Shown here one piece after another: positions 24,806 through 32,976 of a DNA stretch of 64,000 bases. Each line of letters starts with the position of its first letter. The first letter of the stretch is position 1. Both the position numbers and the translations under genes were made by a program. The stretch is taken from NCBI GenBank assembly GCA_903873775.1, contig CAIQPR010000053.1:1-64000 (forward strand), read 5' to 3'. The notes below the pieces were generated by a model. It was not told the origin of the DNA, did no database searches, and saw only the letters and a program-made list of their open reading frames with translations. Source of the stretch: an uncultured Actinomycetes bacterium (GTDB lineage Bacteria > Actinomycetota > Acidimicrobiia > Acidimicrobiales > RAAP-2).

Positions 24806-24819
24806 TACTATCGAGATAG
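24806..24819 (+). promoter_or_regulatory. sufB promoter with overlapping palindrome
   Basis: TACTAT (24806-24811) is a good -10 box. It overlaps the inverted repeat CTATC-GA-GATAG (24808-24819), so a dimeric repressor could block it. The leader before sufB is about 25 bases. The Rrf2 protein at 38308 or an unlinked SufR could be the regulator. Confidence 0.5.
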
Positions 24820-24842
24820 GAAAAACTTGTCCGGGAGCCGAC

Positions 24843-26243
24843 ATGACCATTGACAATCTCGATTTCAGCCGGTACCAGCTCGGTTGGAGCGACGAACTCG
24901 CGCCCGTGTTCAAGCCCAAGAAGGGGCTGAATGAGGCCATCGTCCGCGAGATGAGTGACATCAAGAGCGAGCCGGCGTGGATGCGAGATTTCCGGCTGAA
25001 CTCCCTCAAGCGATTCGAAAAGAAGCCGATGCTCCCGTGGTTCGCCGACCGCATGCCGGACCTCGACTTTGACGACATCTACTACTACATCAAGCCCACC
25101 GAGAATCAGGTAGAGCGGTGGGAAGATCTCCCCGACGCGATCAAGAACACGTACGAGAAGCTCGGCATTCCCGAAGCCGAGCGTAAGTACCTCGCGGGTG
25201 TGACCGCCCAGTACGAGTCGGAAGTGGTGTTCCACCGTAATCGCGAGGACCTCGAGGGCCTCGGCGTGCTGTTCTGCGACATGGACACGGCCGTGCGGGA
25301 ATACCCCGAGCTCGTCCAGAAGTACTTCGGCAGCGTCATTCCGCCGAATGACAACAAGTTCGCGGCGCTGAACTCGGCCGTCTGGTCCGGTGGATCCTTC
25401 ATCTACGTGCCGCCGGGTGTTGTCGTCGACCAGCCGTTGCAGGCGTATTTCCGCATCAACACCGAGAACATGGGCCAGTTCGAGCGCACGCTGATCATTG
25501 CCGACGAGGGTTCTCAGGTCCACTACGTCGAGGGGTGCTCCGCACCGGTGTACTCCACCGACTCCCTCCACTCGGCGGTGGTGGAGCTCGTGGCACTTCC
25601 GGGCTCGCGCATCACCTACACGACAATCCAGAATTGGTCGAACAACGTCTACAACTTGGTTACCAAGCGGGCACGCGCCGAGGCGGAGGCACACGTCGAG
25701 TGGATCGACGGAAACATCGGATCACGACTCACCATGAAGTACCCGTCGGTGTACCTGATGGGCCCGAAGGCGTCCGGAGAAGTTCTCTCCGTGGCCTACG
25801 CCGGACCCGGACAGTGCCAGGACGCCGGCGCCAAGATGGTCCACTGCGCGCCGGAGACGACGTCCACCATCGTGTCGAAGTCCATTTCCAAAGACGGTGG
25901 CCAGACCACGTACCGTGGGCTCGTCAAGGTGGAAGAGGGTGCTCGCGGCAGCAAGTCCTTCGTCCGCTGTGACGCGCTGCTGCTCGATGAGCAGTCGATC
26001 TCGGAGACCAAGCCCTACATGGAAGTCGGCGAGCAGGACGCGTCTATCGGTCACGAGGCCACCGTGTCGAAGATTGGCGACGACCAACTCTTCTACCTGA
26101 TGAGTCGCGGTCTCACGGAATCTCAGGCCATGGGCATGATCGTGAACGGCTTCATCGAGCCGGTAACCCGCACCTTGCCGATGGAGTACGCGGTGGAGTG
26201 GAGCCGCTTGATTGAGCTTCAGATGGAAGGCTCGATCGGTTAG
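24843..26243 (+). CDS. sufB: Fe-S cluster scaffold subunit SufB
   Basis: A 466-residue SufB, scaffold of the SufBCD complex where [Fe-S] clusters are built. Matches include [39 protein letters not shown], a Cys in [14 protein letters not shown] (equivalent to the E. coli sulfur-accepting Cys) and the Glu/His region [19 protein letters not shown]. The ATG at 24843 has GGGAG in front. Unlike the usual contiguous operon, sufD lies 2.6 kb downstream beyond four unrelated genes. The next gene is on the opposite strand, so sufB may be transcribed alone. Confidence 0.97.
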   Translation: MTIDNLDFSRYQLGWSDELAPVFKPKKGLNEAIVREMSDIKSEPAWMRDFRLNSLKRFEKKPMLPWFADRMPDLDFDDIYYYIKPTENQVERWEDLPDAIKNTYEKLGIPEAERKYLAGVTAQYESEVVFHRNREDLEGLGVLFCDMDTAVREYPELVQKYFGSVIPPNDNKFAALNSAVWSGGSFIYVPPGVVVDQPLQAYFRINTENMGQFERTLIIADEGSQVHYVEGCSAPVYSTDSLHSAVVELVALPGSRITYTTIQNWSNNVYNLVTKRARAEAEAHVEWIDGNIGSRLTMKYPSVYLMGPKASGEVLSVAYAGPGQCQDAGAKMVHCAPETTSTIVSKSISKDGGQTTYRGLVKVEEGARGSKSFVRCDALLLDEQSISETKPYMEVGEQDASIGHEATVSKIGDDQLFYLMSRGLTESQAMGMIVNGFIEPVTRTLPMEYAVEWSRLIELQMEGSIG

Positions 26244-26270
26244 TCATCGTCCCGCGATCGCACGTGGCTC

Positions 26271-26792
26271 CTAGAGCCACCCCGGTCGGAAGATGGCGAT
26301 GACGAGCAGTGCTGCCGAGACGAACAATATGAAGGTCAAGGTCCAAAACCAGACCTCAATTCCCCGTAGTCGCGTCATGCGGGCCAGAAGTCGGTCCGTG
26401 ATTTCCCGACGACCGCCCTGTTGTTCAAGTTCCCTCGCGAGCGACGAGCGATAGTCGCGCCAGTGCGTGCCGTGGACGTGTGAGCGCTGGTGTTCTCGTT
26501 CGTACTCGTGAATGAGACGGGCGTCGGCGAGTTCATTCGTGCGGTGCATCGCCAGAGTGTGCAGGCTCGCCCACGAGACGAGAAACGCGAGGAGCGACGC
26601 GATCACCCGGGCCAAATGGGAGATGCCGTTTCCGAGGCTGATGGAAAACAAGAACGCCTCGCCCGTGAGGGCCAACGTCGGCGTCTGCCACACGAGCGCA
26701 TCCCACTGGAGACGACGGTTCACCAGGTGGGTGTATTGCGCGTGGTCCTCCGGCGGAGGAGGGCTGACCGGCGTATCGTCGACGGGACTCAT
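26271..26792 (-). CDS. Small membrane protein of unknown function
   Basis: A 173-residue protein with a Pro/acidic N-terminus, two hydrophobic segments in the middle (about 35-75), a charged helical stretch (LADARLIHEYEREHQRSHVH and onward) and a C-terminal transmembrane helix (about 146-170). I do not recognise the family. The start at 26792 is chosen because TACCGT stands 7 bases upstream; an ATG at 26816 is the alternative. It is convergent with sufB. Confidence 0.6.
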   Translation of the reverse strand: MSPVDDTPVSPPPPEDHAQYTHLVNRRLQWDALVWQTPTLALTGEAFLFSISLGNGISHLARVIASLLAFLVSWASLHTLAMHRTNELADARLIHEYEREHQRSHVHGTHWRDYRSSLARELEQQGGRREITDRLLARMTRLRGIEVWFWTLTFILFVSAALLVIAIFRPGWL

Positions 26793-26799
26793 CTCTCGC

Positions 26800-26805
26800 A
26801 CGGTA
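26800..26805 (-). promoter_or_regulatory. Leaderless -10 box (membrane protein)
   Basis: TACCGT on the minus strand, 7 bases before the ATG at 26792. Confidence 0.5.
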
Positions 26806-26878
26806 CCGAGGATCATCCCTCGGCGACTAGGGACCTTCGACACAAGTCGCGCGTGTCACCGAAGGCGCCGGGCGTGTC

Positions 26879-27508
26879 CTACTTTGCGGGACGCCACATT
26901 GTGTACAGGGGCGGACCGCCGGTGACCGGCGTGAGCGTGTCACGGTGCTCGTACCCGAAGCGTCGGTAGTACGCGATGTTGTCGAGTTTCTGGGTCTCGA
27001 GGTAGCTGCCGACGCCTTGCTCGTCGACTGTCGGCAAGATCTCTTGCATGATCATTGCGCCGACACCGCGACGTTGCGTTTCGGGGTCGGCGACCAGGAG
27101 GTACAAGTACCAGTGCGGCTCTTTCGGGTGCGCCTTAGCGATGGCTTGCAGGTACGTGTTTCCGTCAACCAACGCGCGGGGTCGTCGGGCCAGCGTGCGG
27201 AACGTACCGGGAATTTGGGCGAGTTGCGTGGGGATGGGTTGGGGGTAGCCACCCGGTGGCAGCCACGCGGACACGCCGACGATCCGGTCTCTGTCGTCGC
27301 GCACGGTGAGGATCTGTCCTTGGGGACCCAAGTGGATCATGGCCGTGCGGAAAAAGAGCGACAGGGCATTGTTCCGTTGACGGGACTTCGGCGACAGGAA
27401 CTCAAAGAACGGATCGGTGTAGAAACCCCGCGCAGCCGTCACACTCGCCGCGTCCATATCGGCGCGAGAGAGCGCCCGCCGGTCGATGTGAAAGTGTGAA
27501 TCCGTCAT
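26879..27508 (-). CDS. GNAT-family N-acetyltransferase
   Basis: A 209-residue acetyltransferase. The acetyl-CoA-binding motif A is visible as LYLLVADPETQRRGVGAMIM, with Q/RxxGxG/A in QRRGVG, and the C-terminal part has YLETQKLDNIAYYRRFGYEH, typical of GNAT proteins that modify small amines or protein N-termini. The substrate is unknown. The ATG at 27508 fits TACGCT 6 bases upstream. Confidence 0.88.
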   Translation of the reverse strand: MTDSHFHIDRRALSRADMDAASVTAARGFYTDPFFEFLSPKSRQRNNALSLFFRTAMIHLGPQGQILTVRDDRDRIVGVSAWLPPGGYPQPIPTQLAQIPGTFRTLARRPRALVDGNTYLQAIAKAHPKEPHWYLYLLVADPETQRRGVGAMIMQEILPTVDEQGVGSYLETQKLDNIAYYRRFGYEHRDTLTPVTGGPPLYTMWRPAK

Positions 27509-27514
27509 TTTGTG

Positions 27515-27520
27515 AGCGTA
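27515..27520 (-). promoter_or_regulatory. Leaderless -10 box (GNAT gene)
   Basis: TACGCT on the minus strand, 6 bases before the ATG at 27508. Confidence 0.5.
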
Positions 27521-27556
27521 TCGCGGGCGCTCGCGTGGCACGATGGAGGGGTGGCC

Positions 27557-27901
27557 ATGCGTGAAGAATGCAAACATTTCCAAAGCCGCACCTACGCGTC
27601 AGGTGAAGTCGCCCGCTTCTGCGTTCTCGGCAATGCCCCGGACCAACCGTGGGCCTGTCCCGACAATTGCTTGACGTACGAGCCGCGTCTCGCGGACGTG
27701 GGCTGGTCGCACGGCACGCTGGTGGAAAAGCCCGTGGAACCTATGCCGGACGGTCCAGCCGACTTGCGCCGCGAGATACTTGATTCGGCTGAAGAGATTG
27801 TGAACGCCGTGGCTCCGGAACTCTTCGAGCAACGTCGAGCAGAACTCGAGGAACAGCAGCGTCGCGAGAATCGCCGCGGCTGGAAGTTCTGGCGCCGCTA
27901 G
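27557..27901 (+). CDS. Small four-cysteine protein
   Basis: A 114-residue cytosolic protein. Residues 1-40 contain four Cys: EECKHFQSR, ARFCVLGN and WACPDNCLTY, spaced to suggest a zinc or Fe-S site. The rest is helical and very acidic/basic, ending RRENRRGWKFWRR. I do not recognise a named family. GAGGGG precedes the ATG. It lies between sufB and sufD, so a link with Fe-S clusters is possible but unproven. Its stop overlaps that of the convergent dienoyl-CoA isomerase by 4 bases. Confidence 0.7.
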   Translation: MREECKHFQSRTYASGEVARFCVLGNAPDQPWACPDNCLTYEPRLADVGWSHGTLVEKPVEPMPDGPADLRREILDSAEEIVNAVAPELFEQRRAELEEQQRRENRRGWKFWRR

Positions 27902-28734
27902 TCGCCGAGGAAGTTCGGGGTCCGTCGCTCGAGAAACGCGACCATCGCCTCCGTAAGGTCATTGCTCTGGAGGTACGCGACGTTCCAGCGTGCGACAAAG
28001 TCGAGGCCCTGGTCGACCGTGGCCCCGTCGTTGGCCGCAAGGACCGCCTTGGTTCCCTGCACCGCGAGGGGTGAGTTCGCGGCGATCTCACGCGCGAGTT
28101 CGCGCGCGGCGGCCACCACCTCGTCCACCGATCCGTCCACGACCTCATTGACCAAATTGATCTGGGCCGCTCGGGCGGCCGAGATGTCTTTTCCGGTGTA
28201 GGCGAGCTCCGCCACGTGGCCGGCCGAAACGATCTTGGGGAGGCGTTGCAGTGTTCCGAGGTCCGCGACAATGGCGACCTTGGCCTCGCGAACGGAGAAC
28301 ACCGCGTCGCTCGACGCGAGTCGAATGTCCGCCGCGCAAATCAGATCAACGCCACCGCCGATGCAGTATCCGTGCACGGCCGCGATGACGGGCATGGGGA
28401 GGGCGGCGAGTGACGTCACGGCGTCCTGCATCCGGCGAATCATCTTGTACGACGTGGCGTTACGAGTGGCGGGGCTCTTTCGTTCGCCCCCCGCGTCGCC
28501 GCCCGCCAGGGAGGCGCCCATTTCCTTGAGGTCGAGTCCGACGGTGAAGTGGGGACCGCGCGCGGCGAGCACCACTACGCGAATGTCGCTGTTCGACGCG
28601 AGAGCCTCGGCGGCACGGGGTAGATCTTCGAAGACGGCTCGGCCGAGCGCGTTGCGCGCCTCGGGGCGATCGAGCCACAGCGTCGCGACGTGACCATCAA
28701 TTTCAATTTCGAGCACTTCCGAGCTAAACGACAT
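27898..28734 (-). CDS. Enoyl-CoA hydratase/isomerase, dienoyl-CoA isomerase type
   Basis: A 278-residue crotonase-fold enzyme. The oxyanion-hole segments are FTVGLDLKEMG and VHGYCIGGGVDLICAADIR. The stretch SVREAKVAIVADLGTLQRLP closely follows delta3,5-delta2,4-dienoyl-CoA isomerase (ECH1), where the Asp of ADVGTLQR shifts double bonds during oxidation of unsaturated fatty acids. The hydratase alternative is less likely because the second catalytic Glu position holds that Asp. GGAGGGG is just before the ATG, unusually close. Confidence 0.88.
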   Translation of the reverse strand: MSFSSEVLEIEIDGHVATLWLDRPEARNALGRAVFEDLPRAAEALASNSDIRVVVLAARGPHFTVGLDLKEMGASLAGGDAGGERKSPATRNATSYKMIRRMQDAVTSLAALPMPVIAAVHGYCIGGGVDLICAADIRLASSDAVFSVREAKVAIVADLGTLQRLPKIVSAGHVAELAYTGKDISAARAAQINLVNEVVDGSVDEVVAAARELAREIAANSPLAVQGTKAVLAANDGATVDQGLDFVARWNVAYLQSNDLTEAMVAFLERRTPNFLGD

Positions 28735-28813
28735 AACCCCTCCACTGTTGGAGGCGAGCCTAGGGGAGAGGCGGTCGGTCCTTGTGGTGTCCCCGTTACA
28801 CTGCCACTGGCCC

Positions 28814-30064
28814 ATGCCTCCTATGACGACTTTCCTCGACGCCGCGTCTCAACGCATCTCCACCCACTCCTCTGACGGTGATCGACAGGCCTTTTTCGAC
28901 GCCTTTACCTCCGTGGGACTCCCGACAACGTCGGATGAAGTGTGGCGTTACGCCCCGCTGCATGACTTTCAGCTCGACACCTTCGTGGACCGCCCCGCTG
29001 ACGCTGCGCTGGCGCCCGACGCCGCCGAGGATGTGGTCCGTCGGGACGCCGCCGTAGTCCTGACCGTCGTCGATGGCGTACTGACGGACGTGTCCGGCGA
29101 GGTCGCCGGTGTGACCGTCTCCACGCGAGCGCCGGGGGCGGATCTCGGAGATCGGTCGTACGTGGAGCGTTATCGCGCGGACGCGTTCGCGCTCCTCAAT
29201 GCCGCTCTCTGCCCGGCCACCATTGTTCTGACGATCGACGCGCACACGCAGGTCGAAAAGCCCATCGTGATCATTCACCGCACGTCGGCGGCGTCGTCGT
29301 TCGCCAACGTTCGAATTGACCTCGGTTCGTCGTCGTCGGCCACGGTGGTGGAGTGTTGGTTCGGCGGCAGTGATGCTCTCGTTGTGCCGGTGAGCGAATA
29401 CACGCTCGGTGCGAACGCGAACCTGCAACTCTCCACGTACCAGAGACTCTCGACGACGGCGTGGCATGTGGCGCGCACCACCGCCCTGATTGAGCGTGAC
29501 GCGCGCGTGCAGCAGAGCGTGATCGGTCTCGGCGGTCACTACGATCGCGCACGAAACGACGCTGAGTTCGTCGGGACCGGAGCGACGAACGAACTTCACA
29601 CCACGTTCCTCGGCTCGGGTACGCAGGTTCACGATTTCCGCACCCACCAGTTTCACCGGGTTGGACGAACGAACTCCCAGTTGCTCTCCAAGGGCGCGGT
29701 GGCCGACGAGTCGCGCTCGGTCTACACCGGATTGATTGAGATTGAGAACGGGGCTCGCCGCACCGACGCGCGCCAGACGAATCACAATCTCCTGCTCTCA
29801 CCCCACGCGCACGCGGACACGGTGCCCAATCTCGATATTCGTGAGAACGATGTCGTGTGCGCCCACGCCTCCAGCGTCGGACCATTGGACGCAATGCAAC
29901 GGTGGTACTTGGAATCTCGCGGCGTTTCGCGAGATGACGCCGAGCGACTCATGGTGCAAGGTTTCTTCAACGAAATGACCGCCGTCATGCCGCCGAGCAT
30001 CGCCGCCCTGGTCGACCGCGATGTCGCCGATGCGCTGGCGCGCACGACGGGTCGAACATCGTGA
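28814..30064 (+). CDS. sufD: Fe-S cluster assembly protein SufD
   Basis: A 416-residue SufD, the SufB paralogue of the SufBC2D complex. It has a long N-terminal helical region with DEVWRYAPLHDF, a right-handed beta-helix core, and the C-terminal CAHASSVGPLDAMQRWYLES, whose His corresponds to the essential His of SufD. TACACT (28797-28802) lies 11 bases before the ATG at 28814; the ATG at 28823 is also possible. It begins a three-gene operon (sufD, Rieske ferredoxin, sufC paralogue) with 4-base overlaps. Confidence 0.93.
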   Translation: MPPMTTFLDAASQRISTHSSDGDRQAFFDAFTSVGLPTTSDEVWRYAPLHDFQLDTFVDRPADAALAPDAAEDVVRRDAAVVLTVVDGVLTDVSGEVAGVTVSTRAPGADLGDRSYVERYRADAFALLNAALCPATIVLTIDAHTQVEKPIVIIHRTSAASSFANVRIDLGSSSSATVVECWFGGSDALVVPVSEYTLGANANLQLSTYQRLSTTAWHVARTTALIERDARVQQSVIGLGGHYDRARNDAEFVGTGATNELHTTFLGSGTQVHDFRTHQFHRVGRTNSQLLSKGAVADESRSVYTGLIEIENGARRTDARQTNHNLLLSPHAHADTVPNLDIRENDVVCAHASSVGPLDAMQRWYLESRGVSRDDAERLMVQGFFNEMTAVMPPSIAALVDRDVADALARTTGRTS

Positions 30065-30375
30065 GCCGGGTCGACGTGGGTCTACTCAGCGACTTCGCCG
30101 AGGGCGTTCCGCACGCATGCACCGTGGACGGACGTCGTCTTGTTCTGGTGCGTATCGAGAACGACGTGTACGTGCTCGATGATCGTTGCTCGCACGAAGA
30201 TTTTCCCCTATCGGCGGGTGACGTCGATACCTCAACGGGCGAGATCGAATGTGAGCGCCACGGGGCGATGTTCGCTCTCTCCACGGGCGCACCGATGTCA
30301 TTGCCGGCAACCCGGCCGGTTGCCACCTACGAGGTGAGTCTGGTCGAGGGACGAGTATGGGTGGAGTTGCCATGA
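30061..30375 (+). CDS. Rieske-type [2Fe-2S] ferredoxin
   Basis: A 104-residue Rieske protein with the two ligand motifs CSH (in LDDRCSHEDFPL) and CERHG (in GEIECERHGAMF) that bind a [2Fe-2S] cluster through two Cys and two His. It is a soluble electron carrier without a membrane anchor. The GTG start overlaps the sufD stop by 4 bases. A Rieske ferredoxin between sufD and sufC is normal for actinobacterial suf operons and is presumed to deliver electrons for cluster assembly. Confidence 0.93.
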   Translation: MSRVDVGLLSDFAEGVPHACTVDGRRLVLVRIENDVYVLDDRCSHEDFPLSAGDVDTSTGEIECERHGAMFALSTGAPMSLPATRPVATYEVSLVEGRVWVELP

Positions 30376-31094
30376 GCGAACTACGTATCGAAGGACTTCG
30401 CGTCACGGTGGGCGACACCGAGATTCTCAAGGGAATTGACCTCGTTGTTCCTGCCGGTGAGGTGCACGTCATCATGGGCCCGAATGGCTCGGGAAAGTCG
30501 ACGCTGGCCCACGCGTTGACCGGCCGACCGGGCTATCACGTGACGTCCGGCACGGCAACCATCGACGGGGTTGATCTGCTGACCCTTGAACCGTCCGAAC
30601 GGGCGCGACACGGTCTCTTACTGGCCCTGCAGCAACCGTTGGAAGTGGCGGGCGTGCGACCGGTGGACATGCTGGTGGCCGCGGGGGCGGACGCGACGAC
30701 CGTCGCCGAACGGGTGGACGCCGAGTGCGAGCGTGTCGGGTTGCGCCCGGAGCTGCTGCACCGGTTCTTGAACGTCGATCTCTCGGGTGGCGAACGCAAG
30801 CGCGCGGAGATCGTGCAGATGTCGGTGCTTCAACCTCGCTTTGTAGTGCTTGACGAAATCGACTCTGGTCTCGACGTCGACGCCCTTGGTGCCGTTGCGC
30901 GCCGACTTCAGGACGCGACCCAGGAATGGGGTTGTGGGGTGCTCGCGATCACGCACTTCCGACGTTTGCTGCAAGAACTCGTGCCCACCGCGATTCACGT
31001 CGTGAGTGATGGTCGCGTCGTGGCGAGTGGTGGTCCCGAACTCGCGGCCACTCTCGAAGAACACGGCTACGAACCCTTTCGTCGCACGGCCTAG
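30372..31094 (+). CDS. sufC: SufC-like ABC ATPase, second copy
   Basis: A 240-residue ABC ATPase of the SufC type: Walker A GPNGSGKST, Q-loop LLLALQQPLEVAGV, signature LSGGERKRAE, Walker B FVVLDEIDSGLDVDAL and switch ITHFRRLL. The ATG overlaps the Rieske stop. It differs from the other copy (34209-34967) at positions that are usually conserved in SufC: LDEIDSG instead of LDETDSG, THF instead of THY, and QQPLEV instead of QYPESI. The ATPase residues are intact. Its operon with sufD suggests it is a genuine partner of SufB/SufD rather than a relic. Confidence 0.88.
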   Translation: MSELRIEGLRVTVGDTEILKGIDLVVPAGEVHVIMGPNGSGKSTLAHALTGRPGYHVTSGTATIDGVDLLTLEPSERARHGLLLALQQPLEVAGVRPVDMLVAAGADATTVAERVDAECERVGLRPELLHRFLNVDLSGGERKRAEIVQMSVLQPRFVVLDEIDSGLDVDALGAVARRLQDATQEWGCGVLAITHFRRLLQELVPTAIHVVSDGRVVASGGPELAATLEEHGYEPFRRTA

Positions 31095-31128
31095 TCGGCC
31101 CTGAACACGTATTTCACGCGTCGCTCGG

Positions 31129-31134
31129 TAGACT
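31129..31134 (+). promoter_or_regulatory. Leaderless -10 box (LCP gene)
   Basis: TAGACT, 7 bases before the ATG at 31142. Confidence 0.55.
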
Positions 31135-31141
31135 CGACTTC

Positions 31142-32497
31142 ATGCCTGAAGGACGTCATAGCGCCCCGAAGGGTAGGTCTCCCCGCGAATCGGGAACGTC
31201 GCGGCGCTCACTTCCCAACGAAAGTGGCTTGATCGCACTCGGAGAGCAGGTGGATCGACGATCGGGACCCGTGCGTCGCCCCAAGAAAAAGCGACGTCGT
31301 CGCGCCCTGGGCATTGTCGCCCTCGTGCTCGTTCTGATCATCGGCGCCACCGTGGGTGGGCTCTACGCGTACAGCCGGTACGTCTTCGACAAGATTCCGA
31401 AGCAGTCGTACAAGGGTGAGTTGGGGACCCCTCCGTCCGGCATCATCAATATCTTGGAGATCGGATCCGACTCGAGAGCCGGCCTCACGGGTGCGATCGG
31501 CAAGGCGGTGGGCGCCGGTTCGGTGACGGGCGCCCGCAGCGACTCCCTCAAGATCATCCACATCGACCCCATCACCAACACGGTGGAAACAGTGTCGATC
31601 CCGCGCGACACGATGATCCACGTGCCCCAGAATCTGAACCTCGGTGTGGGGACCTACAACCGGATTAACGCGGTCTACGGCGGCGGCGCGAACGCACTGA
31701 TCACGACCATCGAGCAGAACTTCGGCATTCCGATCAACTACGTGATCCAAGTGAGTTTTGGTGGGCTCATCGGGGCTGCCGACGCTCTCGGTGGCGTGTG
31801 GCTCGACTTTCCGTACCAAACGCGTGACCAGTACTCCGGACTCCGTGTGCTGCATCCCGGGTGCACGAATATTCAGGGATTCCAAGCCCTCGCCTTCGTG
31901 CGCAGTCGTCACTACCAGTACCGCACCGCGGACGGCGTGTGGCACTACGACGGTCTCAGTGACTGGAGTCGCATCCAGCGCCAGGACGGCTTCGTGAAGG
32001 CTCTGATGCAGGCCGGTGAGCGTGCGTACAACCCCCTCTCGATCGTGAGCGTGCTCAACGCCATTCCCGACGGGCTCGTATTGGACTCCAAGATGACCGA
32101 GTCTCAGCTCGAAGGTCTCGCGTGGCATTTCCGCCACTTCAACGCCGCGGATCTCAAGCCGTACACGGTGCCCGACTATCCGCACCAGCTCACGGGTTTC
32201 GGTGACGTCCTCACCGTGGAGCAGCCGCAGACGCAACAGATGCTCGTGTCCATCTTCGGCACGTCCCTGCTTCCGGTGTCGGTCGAGAATTCGCCCCCGA
32301 ACGAGAACTTGGTGCCGAATCCGCCGCCGTACGTGCCGGTGGGATCAGTGCAGCCCGCGGACACCACCACCACAACAACGACCAAGACCACGGGAACCAC
32401 GACGCCCACGACGGTGCCGGTGACCAAAGTGACGGTTCCCCAAGAGACGCAGGTGTATCAGGAGAACTTCAACCCGGTGCCCTGTGCGCCGAAATAA
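31142..32497 (+). CDS. LytR-CpsA-Psr (LCP) family cell-wall ligase
   Basis: A 451-residue membrane-anchored LCP protein. A basic cytoplasmic N-terminus (RRPKKKRRRRALG) precedes one transmembrane helix (about 57-80). The LCP domain follows, with INILEIGSDSRAG, ARSDSLKIIHIDPITNTVE, VSIPRDTMIHVP and GFQALAFVRSRHYQY, including the Arg and Asp residues that bind polyprenyl-pyrophosphate. A Thr/Pro tail (about 399-430) ends the protein. LCP enzymes attach polysaccharide such as arabinogalactan or teichoic-type polymers to peptidoglycan. It interrupts the SUF locus but is not part of it. Confidence 0.93.
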   Translation: MPEGRHSAPKGRSPRESGTSRRSLPNESGLIALGEQVDRRSGPVRRPKKKRRRRALGIVALVLVLIIGATVGGLYAYSRYVFDKIPKQSYKGELGTPPSGIINILEIGSDSRAGLTGAIGKAVGAGSVTGARSDSLKIIHIDPITNTVETVSIPRDTMIHVPQNLNLGVGTYNRINAVYGGGANALITTIEQNFGIPINYVIQVSFGGLIGAADALGGVWLDFPYQTRDQYSGLRVLHPGCTNIQGFQALAFVRSRHYQYRTADGVWHYDGLSDWSRIQRQDGFVKALMQAGERAYNPLSIVSVLNAIPDGLVLDSKMTESQLEGLAWHFRHFNAADLKPYTVPDYPHQLTGFGDVLTVEQPQTQQMLVSIFGTSLLPVSVENSPPNENLVPNPPPYVPVGSVQPADTTTTTTTKTTGTTTPTTVPVTKVTVPQETQVYQENFNPVPCAPK

Positions 32498-32509
32498 GTC
32501 GGTCGGCGG

Positions 32510-32974
32510 CTAATTCGAAAGTTCGTCGAGGCCCTGGGCGAGAGTGTTCCAGGCGAGAGTGGCGCACTTGATGCGCACCGGGAACTTGACGACCCCCTGG
32601 AGCGCGGCTAATTCGCCGAGCGCCCGCAGATCAACCGGCTCGGGTTCCTGCTCGTCATCGAGGTTGCTCTCGTGCACGGTCATGAGTCGCTTGAACGTGT
32701 CGATTGTGGCCCGCACGTCGGCAATCGGCTTGCCCTTCACGGCGGCGGACATGAGTGACGCGGACGACTGTGAGATCGAGCACCCGTGGCCGGAAATCTT
32801 GATGTCGCTCAGGGTTGCGCCATCAGCCGCCACGTACACGGTGATCTCGTCACCGCACAGCGGATTGAATCCCTCGATGCGGTGGGCGGGTGGACACTCC
32901 AACTCACCGCGATTACGTGGCGAGCGGTAGTGGTCGAGAATGATTTCTCGGTAGAGGTCCTCGAGGTTCGACAT
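32510..32974 (-). CDS. sufU: SufU zinc-dependent sulfurtransferase
   Basis: A 154-residue IscU-like SufU. The zinc ligands and sulfur-accepting Cys appear in NPLCGDEITVYV, GHGCSISQSS and RIKCATLAWNTL, and the region between them carries the insertion typical of SufU over IscU. It takes persulfide sulfur from SufS and passes it to SufBCD. It is separated from sufS by 2 bases and is the last gene of the minus-strand sufC-sufS-sufU operon. Confidence 0.95.
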   Translation of the reverse strand: MSNLEDLYREIILDHYRSPRNRGELECPPAHRIEGFNPLCGDEITVYVAADGATLSDIKISGHGCSISQSSASLMSAAVKGKPIADVRATIDTFKRLMTVHESNLDDEQEPEPVDLRALGELAALQGVVKFPVRIKCATLAWNTLAQGLDELSN

Positions 32975-32976
32975 AG

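Noticed and set aside
24762..25694. Open frame extending oligopeptidase B upstream to 1039 residues on the minus strand
   Set aside because: The extension is antisense to sufB, and family length and the start at 24761 account for the whole peptidase.
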